Positions 32,993 to 42,715 of a stretch of DNA of 64,000 nt are shown here, one piece after another. Position 1 is the first letter of the stretch, and each line of letters opens with the position of its first letter. The DNA is from Hyphomicrobiales bacterium (GTDB taxonomy: Bacteria; Pseudomonadota; Alphaproteobacteria; Rhizobiales; Rhizobiaceae). A program made the position numbers and the translations under genes. The DNA lies in contig UEGR01000011.1 of the NCBI GenBank assembly GCA_900465685.1, positions 62,001 through 126,000 on the forward strand, read 5' to 3'. Below the pieces are notes generated by a model. The model searched no databases, was not told the DNA's origin, and saw only the letters and a list, made by a program, of their open reading frames with translations.

Positions 32993-35900
32993 GCGGAAGC
33001 CCCCACCGGACGAAGAGCGGCAGAACCCGCCGCCTGTTTGACATTGGCCAGCACGGTTCCGTCCTTCGTCACCGGGACGACGAAACGGTTGAGCTTGGCC
33101 GGATTGCCACGCCAGACGGAATAAGGCTCAAGCACCTCGCCCTTCATGACGAAGGAATCGACATCAACGATAGAGCCATCACCCATGACCACGCCATAAT
33201 GCACGAATGCCGATGGTCCGAGTGTGCAGCCATTGCCGATGCGGATGAAGTCGGACTTGAAAGCGCCCTCCTCCAGCGAATGCGGCTGGATCACGCAACC
33301 TTCATTCAAGGTCGCATCATCGCCGATTTCGACCAGCGAACGCTCGGTCAGATTGGCGCCACCGTCATAGACGCGGCGACCGACCTTCACGCCGAGGCAG
33401 CGCAGGATCATCGGACGGAATGGCGTTCCGGCGAAGAGCTGCGTAATCGGCGAATCCGACAGTTTCCAATGGCGCTCATGCCGCCAGAAGGCTTCATCAT
33501 AGATCGTCGTCATGCGTGGCTTCAGCTTACCGAAGCCCAGCGAAAACCGCTCGATGAAGATATAGAACGGGATCGCGATGCCCGCCGTCAGCACCACAGC
33601 CACAAACAGCGCGTTGTACTTCCAGTCGTCGTAATAGTTCAGCGCGCGGTCCCAGATCGCTAGCGTGGCAAACAGCATCAGCCACTGTTCCGCCAAGAAC
33701 ATCAGTCCGGTGCGGAAATTGTGGAAGTTCTTGCGGCGCAAACGGCGCAGGCGATCACCTTCGTCAATATTCGCGATCAGTTCCTTGTCGCGATTGACCA
33801 TGCGCGGGATTTCGAAGCAAGGCGACCCCAGAAGCCCGACATTCTCACGCACTGGCCCCTCGATCGGAACCATAACCTTGGTGCCAAGAAGGCAGTTTTC
33901 CCCGGTCCGTCCATCGGACGGATAGAAGATATTATTGCCGAAATAGTTCCGCTCGCCGACCTTCGTATGTTCCAGCCGGAACGTGGCCGCCGATTTGTGC
34001 GTGTTGATCATAAACAGACCATCCGACACCATGGTCTGGCTGCCGATTTCGCACAGAAGCGGGTTTTCATGCTGCTGGTTGGTGCCGAAATTGGACCCGG
34101 TCTGAACCACCTTGTTCAGGTTCCAGCCGATAGCCCGCATATAGTGCACCACCGCCGAGCTATCGCCGAACAGCAGATTGAGAAGGCGCGAATTGCTGGC
34201 CAGTTCCACCATCGACTGAAGCCAGTAATGGAATCCGTAAAGCGTATAGGTGCGGTTTGGCTTCAGGAACAGGCTGGCCAATCGCGGAACTGCAACTGCG
34301 GCAATAAACGAAACTACCAGTACACCGAACAGCGTGACGGTGGTGCCGATGGCCACGATACCGATGGTTTCCTGATAGTCGTCGCTGACATTCTGCCAGT
34401 AGCTGTGGAACAGGAACGGGAACGGCGTGACCAGCATGAATAGACCAACCAGCTGCACGATCTCGAAGATGATGCGGCGGGTTTTTGACAAAGTGATGCT
34501 GCGCACCTTGCAGTAATCCGCCGTGGTCGGCGCTGCAGGCGATCCATGCCAATGTTCACCATCGGGGATGCTCTGACCACGCTGCAAGGAGGACGCATGG
34601 CCGAGCTGCGCTCCATTGCCGATTCTGGTATCGATATCGATGGTGGAACCGACACCCACAAAGGCGCCGTCGCCAATGGTGATCGAGCCCGTGTGGATAT
34701 AACCGCTTTCGGCCTTGAAACCGAGAATATTGGATTCCCGGCGCAAAATGGAATTCTCGCCGATGGAAATCAGGTCGGTACAAACCGGAATCGCCCGGCA
34801 CTCAATGGCCGTATTGCGGCCAAGCTTTGCACCGAGAAGACGCAAATAGAGGCTATAGAGCGGATTGCCGCGGAACAGGACCACAGGCGCAGTGCGGATC
34901 AGCGTTTTGACCACCCAGAAGCGATAGTAACGCAAGCCCCAGATCGGGAAGCTCTCCGTCTTCCAGCGGCCGATCAGCACCCATTTCGCAACAATGGCAA
35001 AACCGGTCGTCGCGAAGAAGCTTGCTGCCGCCAGTACGACGCATCGGAAATAGAGCTGAAGCGGGTTGTCGAGCGCGTCATAAACCCAGTCGAGACCGCC
35101 ATCGAAGAAAACCAGCGCGATATAGGCATAGACCCCGTAGAAGGCGAGCTGTGCAACGCCACAGGCCCAGTAAGCGAAATTGGATGCCTTGTGGGTAAGC
35201 TGACGCTCGACCATAGCCGCCGTTTTCTGCTGCGGCGCATGGAGATGCGTCGCAAGACTTGCGATGGTCGGATGCAGGTAGATATCCCGCATCGAAGCTG
35301 TTTCCCAGCCCTGCGCGGTGCGCACGCGAGCGCAGAAACGTGCCATGAGCAAGGAATTGGCGCCCAGATCGTCGAAGAAATGATCCTCGACCGAAACTTC
35401 GTCCAGATTGAGCACTTCCGCCAGCGCATCCGCCATGAAGCGTTGATCGTCATTGCTCGGCGGCACGATTTCCCGTTCCGCTGACAGACGAACATTGGTC
35501 GGTTTCGGCAGGCGCTTCAAATCGGCCTTGTTGGAGACCGTCATTGGAATGGCCGCCAGCTCTTCGAGATAGGCGGGAACCATGTAGGACGGCAGTCGGC
35601 GCTTCAGCTCGCGCGCAATATCGGCGCGCTGCAGCGGCGGCACGCCCGATTTTGGCGCGTAATAGGCCACCAGTTCCACCCGACCCGGCTCTATTTCCCA
35701 GGTGGTGACGGCAGCCTGTGCAACGCCCGGCTGATCGAGCAGAACGGCTTCGATCTCGCCAAGCTCGATGCGGTAGCCGCGAATCTTCACCTGGGTGTCG
35801 ATACGCCCGTGATATTCGATCTCGCCCGCAGCATTGATGCGGCCCAGATCACCCGTGCGATAGATACGCGCGGACGGGTTGTTGGGCAGGCCGATAAAGT

Positions 35901-37161
35901 CGGGAATGAACTTCTGGTCGGTCAGATCCTGCCGGTTGAGATAACCGACAGCAAGTCCGATACCGGCGATACCAATTTCACCCAGCTCATCCGGGTCGGT
36001 CAGCTTCGATTCCGTCGGCTCGATGATGACAATCGAATAGGTCGGCAGCGGCGCACCGATTGTCACCGGCTTGTCAGGCGTCAGAACACCCATCGTCGCA
36101 GTTACGGTCGCTTCCGTCGGACCATAGGTGTTGAGAAGCAGACGCCCCGGCTTCGTCCAGCGCGTCACCAGATTGAGCGGACAGGCTTCGCCGCCCACCA
36201 TCAGCAGGCGCAGCTTCGGCACATCGGTTTCGATGGAAGACAGCAGCGTCGGGCTGCACGCCATGCAGTTGATGTCATTCGTCCGAAGGAAATCGGCGAG
36301 TTCTTCGCCAACCAGCGTCATCGGCCCCGGCGCAGGCACGACGGTCGCGCCTGCTGTAAACGGCACCCAATATTCTTCCGCCGAGAAGTCGAAGGCGATA
36401 GTCATACCGTGATAAACACGGTCCCCCGGCTTGTAGCCGTAGGACATCGCCGCGACACGCAGGAAGTTGCAGAAGCTCTGATGCAGGATCGCGACGCCTT
36501 TCGGCCTGCCGGTCGTTCCTGACGTATAGAGAATATAGCAAATCTGGTCAGGGTTGGCGGCTCTGGCGACCTTGTCCAGCGGTGCGACTGATTGCTTGGA
36601 AATTTCCGCGCCCGCGCCATCGATCAGCACATGCGGCACAGGCATTTGTTCGACGCGGGCCGTATAGGCCTCAAGCGAAATGACGAGCCGGACATTGGCA
36701 TCCTCGATGATGAGGGCCATGCGATCTTCCGGAAAGGCAGTTGCCAGCGGCACGTAGGCCGCGCCTGCCTTCATAACAGCGAGCAGCGCAATATAGGTAT
36801 CGGCAGAACGGTCGAGCAGCAGACCGATACGGTCGCCTGGACGAACGCCACGTTCAATCAACAGCCGCGCAAACTGGTTGGCGCGATTGTCGAGTTCCCG
36901 ATAGGTCCAGTTGCGCCCGTCCGATACAACGGCGACAGAATCCGAAAACCTGTCGGCCAGTTCTTCAAAAAACAGGTCAAGCCGCTCGCCCGGCTTTCCG
37001 GGCTCGGCAAAATCGGCACCAGTCAGAATCTGCCCGCGAGCGGAGAGACGATTCGCCCCGCCCTGTGCCCCTTGCGCCTGCACATCCTCGATGGGCAGAC
37101 CATTCTCGCTTGTTGTCGCTGCGGCCTCGCCGTGTCCAGCGCCACGATTTTCATAGTTCAT
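32989..37161 (-). CDS. Pls/PosA-type membrane non-ribosomal peptide synthetase
   Basis: A protein of 1390 residues with the architecture of epsilon-poly-L-lysine synthetase (Pls). The adenylation domain (about 55-565) has YTSGTTGRPKGV and NTYGPTE motifs. A carrier domain follows with Ser603 in DDLGANSL. After it come six membrane segments, two each near 665-730, 900-960 and 1150-1205, separating three tandem soluble domains with hexapeptide-repeat features. There is no condensation or thioesterase domain. The specificity residues I read by alignment with GrsA are D258, F259, E262, A301, M321, G323, T345, V353 and T354. This resembles the lysine code of bacitracin synthetase. It probably joins amino acids into a homopolymer at the inner membrane. 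ATG 37161 is preferred over a GTG at 37170. Confidence 0.87.
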   Translation of the reverse strand: MNYENRGAGHGEAAATTSENGLPIEDVQAQGAQGGANRLSARGQILTGADFAEPGKPGERLDLFFEELADRFSDSVAVVSDGRNWTYRELDNRANQFARLLIERGVRPGDRIGLLLDRSADTYIALLAVMKAGAAYVPLATAFPEDRMALIIEDANVRLVISLEAYTARVEQMPVPHVLIDGAGAEISKQSVAPLDKVARAANPDQICYILYTSGTTGRPKGVAILHQSFCNFLRVAAMSYGYKPGDRVYHGMTIAFDFSAEEYWVPFTAGATVVPAPGPMTLVGEELADFLRTNDINCMACSPTLLSSIETDVPKLRLLMVGGEACPLNLVTRWTKPGRLLLNTYGPTEATVTATMGVLTPDKPVTIGAPLPTYSIVIIEPTESKLTDPDELGEIGIAGIGLAVGYLNRQDLTDQKFIPDFIGLPNNPSARIYRTGDLGRINAAGEIEYHGRIDTQVKIRGYRIELGEIEAVLLDQPGVAQAAVTTWEIEPGRVELVAYYAPKSGVPPLQRADIARELKRRLPSYMVPAYLEELAAIPMTVSNKADLKRLPKPTNVRLSAEREIVPPSNDDQRFMADALAEVLNLDEVSVEDHFFDDLGANSLLMARFCARVRTAQGWETASMRDIYLHPTIASLATHLHAPQQKTAAMVERQLTHKASNFAYWACGVAQLAFYGVYAYIALVFFDGGLDWVYDALDNPLQLYFRCVVLAAASFFATTGFAIVAKWVLIGRWKTESFPIWGLRYYRFWVVKTLIRTAPVVLFRGNPLYSLYLRLLGAKLGRNTAIECRAIPVCTDLISIGENSILRRESNILGFKAESGYIHTGSITIGDGAFVGVGSTIDIDTRIGNGAQLGHASSLQRGQSIPDGEHWHGSPAAPTTADYCKVRSITLSKTRRIIFEIVQLVGLFMLVTPFPFLFHSYWQNVSDDYQETIGIVAIGTTVTLFGVLVVSFIAAVAVPRLASLFLKPNRTYTLYGFHYWLQSMVELASNSRLLNLLFGDSSAVVHYMRAIGWNLNKVVQTGSNFGTNQQHENPLLCEIGSQTMVSDGLFMINTHKSAATFRLEHTKVGERNYFGNNIFYPSDGRTGENCLLGTKVMVPIEGPVRENVGLLGSPCFEIPRMVNRDKELIANIDEGDRLRRLRRKNFHNFRTGLMFLAEQWLMLFATLAIWDRALNYYDDWKYNALFVAVVLTAGIAIPFYIFIERFSLGFGKLKPRMTTIYDEAFWRHERHWKLSDSPITQLFAGTPFRPMILRCLGVKVGRRVYDGGANLTERSLVEIGDDATLNEGCVIQPHSLEEGAFKSDFIRIGNGCTLGPSAFVHYGVVMGDGSIVDVDSFVMKGEVLEPYSVWRGNPAKLNRFVVPVTKDGTVLANVKQAAGSAALRPVGASA

Positions 37162-37456
37162 TTTCAACACTCACTGACCAAAGGTCGAGCATCAACGGGC
37201 AATTATACGCGTTAGGCGGCACGCTTGCCTGCAATGAGGCATAATCTGTCGTCGAACCGTTCACTGCGGGTGAAGAAGACCGCTATTGGCGCAGGCCACT
37301 ACTCAAACTGGTGAAAATAAGAAAGTGAATTATTTTTATTTTAGCTATTCATCCATCAGTGTTGCAAAACTAGCATACAACGCTGGCCAGATCATCCAGT
37401 TTTAGTTCGTATCCACCGCTCTTGCAATCCTTTGCTTGCCACGGTTAACTGCCCAA

Positions 37457-38365
37457 ATGGCGTTTACATTAAGGCAGTTACAGTATTTCGTTGCAGTTGC
37501 GGAGCAAGGGTCTGTCACCCGCGCGGCGCAAAAGCTGTCGATTTCGCAATCTTCGGTCACGGAAGCGATCAAGGAACTGGAAACCGACCTGAATGTCGAG
37601 CTTTTCGAGCGCCATCCCCGCGGCCTGACAGTCACGCATAACGGCCATCAGTTTCTCCGCCATGCCACCAAGATTCTGACCGGCGTATCGGACGCCCGCC
37701 GCTCTTTCGCCGACCAGCGCATTCAGGAGAAGGGTAAGCTCAATCTGGGTGTGACCTCATTGGTTGCGGGCTACGTGCTGTCCGACCTGCTCGCCCGCTA
37801 TCGCCGGGCTTTTCCGGGCGTCGAAATCAGCGCCATCGAAGACAATGGCTCTTATCTGGAACATTTGCTGGTCGGCGGTGAGCTGGATGTGGCGGTAATG
37901 GTGATTTCCAACCTGCGCGACCGCATGGCGCTGCACGCGGAAATTCTCGAAACCTCGCCCTATCGGCTGTGGTTACCCCTCGGTCATGAACTCGTCTCAA
38001 TCGACAGCATTTCAGTGAGCGATATCGCGAAAGAACCGCTCATCATGCTGACGGTGGATGAAATCGAGGAAAACACCGGCAAGCTTCTGGCCGCTCTCGG
38101 TGCGCGCCCGCATGTGGCTTTCCGCACGCGTTCGGTGGAAGCCGTGCGCAGCCTCGTCGCCACGGGTGCGGGAGTAGCCCTCCTCCCCGACCTTGTCTAT
38201 CGCCCTTGGTCGCTGGAAGGCGACCGGATCGAAAGCCGCGATGTTTCAGGATCGCTGCCCGTCGTGCAGATCGGCATGGCCTGGCGCAAGGGGTCCAGCC
38301 TGCCCCAATCCGCGCGGGACTTTATCGGCATTGCGGAGGCCGCCCGCTCTGGCCGACTACGTTAG
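37457..38365 (+). CDS. LysR-family transcriptional regulator
   Basis: A 302-residue LysR-type regulator. The N-terminal helix-turn-helix is FVAVAEQGSVTRAAQKLSIS followed by QSSVTEAIKELE and LFERHPRGL. The effector domain begins KGKLNLGVTSLVAGYVLSDL. The ATG at 37457 (MAFTLRQL) fits the family start; an earlier in-frame start at 37436 adds seven residues. It is divergent from the Pls synthetase, with a 295-base AT-rich gap, and lies upstream of the ydcS-type gene on the same strand, so it could control either. Confidence 0.9.
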   Translation: MAFTLRQLQYFVAVAEQGSVTRAAQKLSISQSSVTEAIKELETDLNVELFERHPRGLTVTHNGHQFLRHATKILTGVSDARRSFADQRIQEKGKLNLGVTSLVAGYVLSDLLARYRRAFPGVEISAIEDNGSYLEHLLVGGELDVAVMVISNLRDRMALHAEILETSPYRLWLPLGHELVSIDSISVSDIAKEPLIMLTVDEIEENTGKLLAALGARPHVAFRTRSVEAVRSLVATGAGVALLPDLVYRPWSLEGDRIESRDVSGSLPVVQIGMAWRKGSSLPQSARDFIGIAEAARSGRLR

Positions 38366-38401
38366 CACAACACTTGCATTCTTCGTGATGCCGGGCTGCA
38401 A

Positions 38402-38473
38402 CGAGCAATTTTCTGTGCTCCGGTGCTCACATACCTCTATGTACGCTCCGCTCCGGTGCTCGAAAATCACTCG
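38402..38473. repeat. 72-base near-palindromic intergenic element
   Basis: Outer arms CGAGCAATTTTC (38402-38413) and GAAAATCACTCG (38462-38473) pair with two mismatches. Inside are two direct copies of GCTCCGGTGCTC (38417-38428 and 38450-38461). At the centre is ACATA / TATGT. It lies 37 bases after the LysR stop. It looks like a member of a dispersed intergenic palindrome family; I saw no second copy in this window. Confidence 0.5.
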
Positions 38474-38517
38474 TTTCGCCACGGCCCGACGAATTTACAA
38501 CTGTCGTGCCAAGCTCC

Positions 38518-38538
38518 GGTATCGGAAAAATCGATACC
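38518..38538. other. Inverted repeat upstream of the ydcS-type gene
   Basis: Perfect 7-bp inverted repeat GGTATCG / CGATACC with loop GAAAAAT, 97 bases before the binding-protein start. It has no T-run, so an operator or a leader hairpin is more likely than a terminator. Confidence 0.35.
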
Positions 38539-38634
38539 AGCTTTCCGATAAATGAATTTGCGAAAGGCAGGGTTTCAGCACACCATCCGCTCCGGGAACA
38601 AAATCACTGAATGTGAATAAAACGGGAGTGGTCG

Positions 38635-39795
38635 ATGAGAAAATTTCTGCAATCCTGTACCGCTTTGATGGCCGTCGCGAGCTTTGCCACGCAGGCCATT
38701 GCCGCCGAACCGCTGAAAGCGATTGGCGAAGGTGAAGGCGCGCTCAGCATCGTGGCCTGGGCGGGCTATATCGAACGCGGCGAAACCGACAAGAATTACG
38801 ACTGGGTCACCGATTTCGAAAAGGAAACCGGCTGCAAGGTCAGCGTGAAGACCGCCGCCACCTCCGACGAGATGGTAGCGCTGATGAATGAAGGCGGTTT
38901 CGACCTCGTCACCGCTTCCGGCGACGCCTCGCTGCGTCTCGTGGCAGGCAAGCGCGTGCAGCCCATTAACACCGACCTCATTCCAAGCTGGAAAACCGTG
39001 GACGAGCGGCTGCAAAATGCGCCGTGGTTCACCGTGAAGGACGTGCATTACGGCGTGCCCTATCTCTGGGGCCCGAATGTGCTGATGTACAATACCGACG
39101 TCTTCAAGGGCGAAGCGCCGAAGAGCTGGAACGTTGTGTTCGAAGAACAGAACTTGCCGGACGGCAAGTCCAACAAGGGCCGTGTGCAGGCCTATGACGG
39201 GCCTATCTATATCGCCGACGCAGCGCTTTATCTCATGAAGCACAAGCCGGAACTCGGCATCAAGAATCCCTACGAACTCAACGAAGACCAGTACAAGGCG
39301 GCGCTCGATCTTCTGCGTGGACAGCGCAAGCTCGTCAGCCGTTACTGGCACGACGCCATGATCCAGATCGATGACTTCAAGAATGAAGGCGTCGTGGCTT
39401 CCGGCTCGTGGCCGTTCCAGGTCAACCTCCTGAAGTCGGAAAATGCCAAGGTCGGCTCGACCTTCCCGGAGGAAGGCGCGACCGGCTGGGCCGACACCAC
39501 CATGCTGCATGTGGATAGCGAGCACCCCAATTGCGCCTATAAGTGGTTCGAGCATTCGCTAAAGCCGAAAGTGCAAGGTGATGCCGCAGCATGGTTCGGC
39601 GCAGTACCATCCGTTCCGGCGGCCTGTAAGGGCAATGCGCTTCTGACCGACGAAGGCTGCGCGACCAACGGTTACGACAATTTTGCCAAGATCAGCTTCT
39701 GGCGCACACCGACAGCCAAATGCGAAAGCCAGGGCGAATGTGTGCCCTATCATCGCTGGGTGTCGGATTATATCGGCGTCATTGGCGGTCGCTGA
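38635..39795 (+). CDS. ydcS: YdcS-type polyamine ABC transporter substrate-binding protein
   Basis: Periplasmic binding protein of 386 residues with a Sec signal (LMAVASFATQAIAAE). It matches E. coli YdcS along its length as I recall it: AWAGYIERGETDKNYDWVT, KTAATSDEMVALM, FDLVTASGDASLRLV, NLPDGKSNKGRVQAYDGPIY and WADTTMLH. The product binds putrescine or a related diamine for import. The gene order here, ydcS-T-U-V-patD, is that of E. coli. E. coli YdcS has also been linked to polyhydroxybutyrate, so some caution on the ligand is warranted. Confidence 0.9.
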   Translation: MRKFLQSCTALMAVASFATQAIAAEPLKAIGEGEGALSIVAWAGYIERGETDKNYDWVTDFEKETGCKVSVKTAATSDEMVALMNEGGFDLVTASGDASLRLVAGKRVQPINTDLIPSWKTVDERLQNAPWFTVKDVHYGVPYLWGPNVLMYNTDVFKGEAPKSWNVVFEEQNLPDGKSNKGRVQAYDGPIYIADAALYLMKHKPELGIKNPYELNEDQYKAALDLLRGQRKLVSRYWHDAMIQIDDFKNEGVVASGSWPFQVNLLKSENAKVGSTFPEEGATGWADTTMLHVDSEHPNCAYKWFEHSLKPKVQGDAAAWFGAVPSVPAACKGNALLTDEGCATNGYDNFAKISFWRTPTAKCESQGECVPYHRWVSDYIGVIGGR

Positions 39796-39822
39796 CATCG
39801 ACTATCGTAAGCACGAAGATTG

Positions 39823-39846
39823 CCCTTCCTTCAGCTGAAGGAAGGG
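39823..39846 (+). other. Palindromic hairpin between ydcS and ydcT
   Basis: A 24-base perfect palindrome (arm CCCTTCCTTCAG at 39823-39834 and its complement to 39846) that would form a stable stem with a short AGCT loop. It lies 28 bases after the ydcS stop, with no T-run. It probably stabilises the binding-protein mRNA. Confidence 0.6.
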
Positions 39847-39906
39847 AACGGACCGACGCGCCCGCACGCCAAACAGATGCTGGCGCTCTCCATGATGGGT
39901 AGAACC

Positions 39907-40905
39907 ATGACAGCAGCAGTTCGTTTTGAAAATGTGAGCCGGCACTTCGGCGAAGTTCGGGCCGTCGATCACGTCAACCTGACCATCGCGCCCGGAGAAT
40001 TCTTTGCCATGCTTGGCCCCTCCGGTTCCGGCAAGACGACCTGCCTGCGGTTGATCGCGGGTTTCGAACAGCCGACCGATGGCAGAATAGAGATTTTTGG
40101 CGAAAGCGCTGGCGGCGTTCCGCCCTATCGACGCAACGTCAACACGGTGTTTCAGGATTATGCGCTGTTTCCGCATCTCAGCATACTGGACAATGTGGCC
40201 TATGGGCTGATGGTGCGTGGCGCTGGCAAGGCCGAGCGCCACCGCGCCGCCGAAGAAATGCTGGAACTGGTCAAACTGCCGGGCTATGGTGCCCGGAAAC
40301 CGAGCCAGCTTTCCGGCGGGCAACGGCAGCGGGTTGCACTGGCCCGCGCCCTCGTCAACAAGCCGAAAGTGCTGCTTCTGGATGAGCCGCTCGGCGCGCT
40401 CGATCTCAAGCTGCGCGAGCAGATGCAGGAAGAGCTGAAGAGCCTGCAAAAGGCGCTGGGCATCACCTTCGTTTTCGTCACCCACGATCAGGGCGAAGCC
40501 TTGTCCATGGCCGACCGCATCGCAGTCTTCAACAATGGCCGTATCGTTCAGGCCGGAACACCGCAGGAAATTTATAACCGCCCGCAGACCCGCTTCGTTG
40601 CGGATTTCGTCGGTTCATCCAATGTCGTTGCACCCGAAATTATGGCCGCATTTGGCGGTGAGCGGCGCTGGGCCAGCCTCCGGCCGGAATCCATTCGCCT
40701 TGCAGACAAGGGCGACAAGATCGGCGTCGCTGCGCGGATCGAAACCGCCAGTTTCCTCGGCTCCGCCACACGTCTCGGTGTGGAAGCCGAAGGCGCCAGA
40801 CTGCATGTCATGCTGCCCGCTGGCGCAAATGTTCCCGAGACCGGTTCCGATATCCGCATCGTCTGGAATCCGGGTGACGTTCATTACATGGATCAGGCAG
40901 CATGA
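39907..40905 (+). CDS. ydcT: YdcT-type ABC transporter ATP-binding subunit
   Basis: A 332-residue ATPase of the PotA/spermidine family. Walker A is GPSGSGKTT, the signature [15 protein letters not shown] and Walker B VLLLDEPLGALDL, with the switch histidine in VTHDQ. The C-terminal TOBE-like regulatory domain starts near residue 245 (SLRPESIRL). I chose the ATG at 39907 (MTAAVRFENV); earlier in-frame starts run through the leader and lack a ribosome site. The stop overlaps the permease start (ATGA). Confidence 0.87.
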   Translation: MTAAVRFENVSRHFGEVRAVDHVNLTIAPGEFFAMLGPSGSGKTTCLRLIAGFEQPTDGRIEIFGESAGGVPPYRRNVNTVFQDYALFPHLSILDNVAYGLMVRGAGKAERHRAAEEMLELVKLPGYGARKPSQLSGGQRQRVALARALVNKPKVLLLDEPLGALDLKLREQMQEELKSLQKALGITFVFVTHDQGEALSMADRIAVFNNGRIVQAGTPQEIYNRPQTRFVADFVGSSNVVAPEIMAAFGGERRWASLRPESIRLADKGDKIGVAARIETASFLGSATRLGVEAEGARLHVMLPAGANVPETGSDIRIVWNPGDVHYMDQAA

Positions 40906-41894
40906 GCGGCGCGCAGGCTTCCACACTCGGAAACTCCGGAGCAAATCCCGGGGCTAATCCGACCTCCATCCTGCCGCAGCGCGGCGGGATGCTTGGTCGC
41001 CTCTCCGACCTGTTCTGGCGTCGTCCGGGGCTGCTGCTGTTTCTCATGCTCACGCCGCCGCTTTTGTGGCTGGGCATCATCTATATCGGCTCGCTGATCG
41101 CGCTGCTCTTGCAGAGTTTCTTCTCGGTCGACGATTTCTCCGGGCTGATCGACTATAATTTGACGCTCGCCACCTATGCGCAGCTCCTAAACTCGGCCAA
41201 TCTCGACATCATCATCCGCACCGTGCTGATGGCAGCACTTGTGACGGTTGCATCCGCTTTTGTCGCCTTCCCCATCGCCTATTACGCCGCCCGCTATGCA
41301 CGCGGCCGCTGGAAGGCGCTGTTCTATCTCGGCATCATGCTGCCGCTCTGGTCGAGCTATCTGGTCAAGGTCTATGCCTGGAAACTGATCCTCGCCAAAG
41401 AAGGCATCCTGACCTGGATCTTCGCAAAACTGCACCTGTCCTGGTTGCTAGACGGCGTTCTATCCCTGCCTATTGTCGGCGGCAATTCCCTGTCAGTCAG
41501 CTATCTCGGGACCTTCATCGTCTTCGTCTATATCTGGCTGCCCTATATGATCTTGCCGACACAGGCCGCGCTGGAGCGCGTGCCGGGCAATCTGGTGGAA
41601 GCCTCGTCCGACCTCGGCGCAACGCCTGCTCAGACTTTCCGAACCGTGCTGATGCCGCTCGCCATGCCGGGCATCATCGCCGGATCGATCTTCACCTTTT
41701 CGCTGACGCTTGGCGATTACATCATTCCGCAGATCATCGGTTCGTCGCGCCTGTTTATCGGACAGGCCGTCTATACCCAGCAGGGAACGGCGGGCAATGT
41801 GCCGCTCGCTGCCGCATTCTCCGTCGTGCCGATCGTCATCATGGCCATCTATCTCTGGATCGCCAAGAAACAGGGGGCTTTCGATGCGCTCTGA
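40902..41894 (+). CDS. ydcU: YdcU-type ABC transporter permease (PotB family)
   Basis: A 330-residue inner-membrane permease of the spermidine/putrescine PotB branch. A hydrophilic N-terminus of about 40 residues is followed by six membrane segments. The coupling motif is [20 protein letters not shown] and [11 protein letters not shown] is typical of the family. It overlaps the ATPase gene by four bases, and the second permease starts inside its last 11 bases. The membrane channel should be a heterodimer of the two. Confidence 0.88.
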   Translation: MSGAQASTLGNSGANPGANPTSILPQRGGMLGRLSDLFWRRPGLLLFLMLTPPLLWLGIIYIGSLIALLLQSFFSVDDFSGLIDYNLTLATYAQLLNSANLDIIIRTVLMAALVTVASAFVAFPIAYYAARYARGRWKALFYLGIMLPLWSSYLVKVYAWKLILAKEGILTWIFAKLHLSWLLDGVLSLPIVGGNSLSVSYLGTFIVFVYIWLPYMILPTQAALERVPGNLVEASSDLGATPAQTFRTVLMPLAMPGIIAGSIFTFSLTLGDYIIPQIIGSSRLFIGQAVYTQQGTAGNVPLAAAFSVVPIVIMAIYLWIAKKQGAFDAL

Positions 41895-42699
41895 TCGCAA
41901 CAACCGCGCTTCCTTTGGGTTGAAGCTTGCTGCCGGACTGGGCCTCGCCTTCCTGCATCTGCCGATCCTGCTGATCTTCGTCTATGCCTTCACGACGGAA
42001 GAAAAGAGCTATCAATGGCCGCCGCCGGGCTTCACGCTGCAATGGTTCGCCGTGACATGGAACCGCGCCGATGTGTGGTCGTCGCTTGCGCTCTCCGTGC
42101 AGGTGGCCACGATTGCGACCATGATCGCGCTCGTACTCGGAACGCTTTGTGCGGCTGCGGTCAGCCGGACCCACTTCTTCGGACGCGAAAGCATTTCACT
42201 GCTGGTCATCCTGCCCATCGCCTTGCCCGGCGTTGTCACCGGCATCGCCCTGCGTTCGGCCTTCTCGCTGTTCGACATTCCGTTTTCGATGTGGACCATC
42301 GTGCTCGGTCACGCGACCTTCTGCGTAGTGGTCGTCTACAACAATGCTGTCGCCCGTTTCAGGCGCACGTCGGGTTCGCTGATCGAAGCCTCGATGGACC
42401 TTGGTGCAAACGGGTTCCAGACCTTCCGCTATGTGATCCTGCCGAATATCGGAACGGCCCTGCTCGCAGGCGGCATGCTCGCATTCGCACTGTCCTTTGA
42501 CGAGGTGATCGTCACCACATTTACCGGCGGCCAGCAGATGACCCTGCCGATCTGGATGCTTCAGGAACTGATCCGGCCACGCCAGCGCCCCGTCACCAAT
42601 GTGGTGGCCATGGTTGTGGTTCTGGTGACCTTCCTGCCCATCCTCGCCGCCTACTATCTCACCCGCGATGGCGATCAGGTCGCCGGTCACGGGAAATGA
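41884..42699 (+). CDS. ydcV: YdcV-type ABC transporter permease (PotC family)
   Basis: A 271-residue permease with six membrane segments. The first is [20 protein letters not shown] and the coupling motif [20 protein letters not shown] is intact. [14 protein letters not shown] is a PotC hallmark. The ATG at 41884 lies 11 bases inside the end of ydcU, so the two are translationally coupled. A longer in-frame reading from 41710 is only an artefact of the overlapping ydcU frame. Confidence 0.88.
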   Translation: MRSDRNNRASFGLKLAAGLGLAFLHLPILLIFVYAFTTEEKSYQWPPPGFTLQWFAVTWNRADVWSSLALSVQVATIATMIALVLGTLCAAAVSRTHFFGRESISLLVILPIALPGVVTGIALRSAFSLFDIPFSMWTIVLGHATFCVVVVYNNAVARFRRTSGSLIEASMDLGANGFQTFRYVILPNIGTALLAGGMLAFALSFDEVIVTTFTGGQQMTLPIWMLQELIRPRQRPVTNVVAMVVVLVTFLPILAAYYLTRDGDQVAGHGK

Positions 42700-42715
42700 A
42701 AAAAGGGAGAACGAC

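Noticed and set aside
32989-37161. Ordinary multimodular NRPS for a siderophore
   Set aside because: No condensation or thioesterase domain, and a membrane-embedded C-terminal half with tandem soluble domains. This is the Pls/PosA layout.
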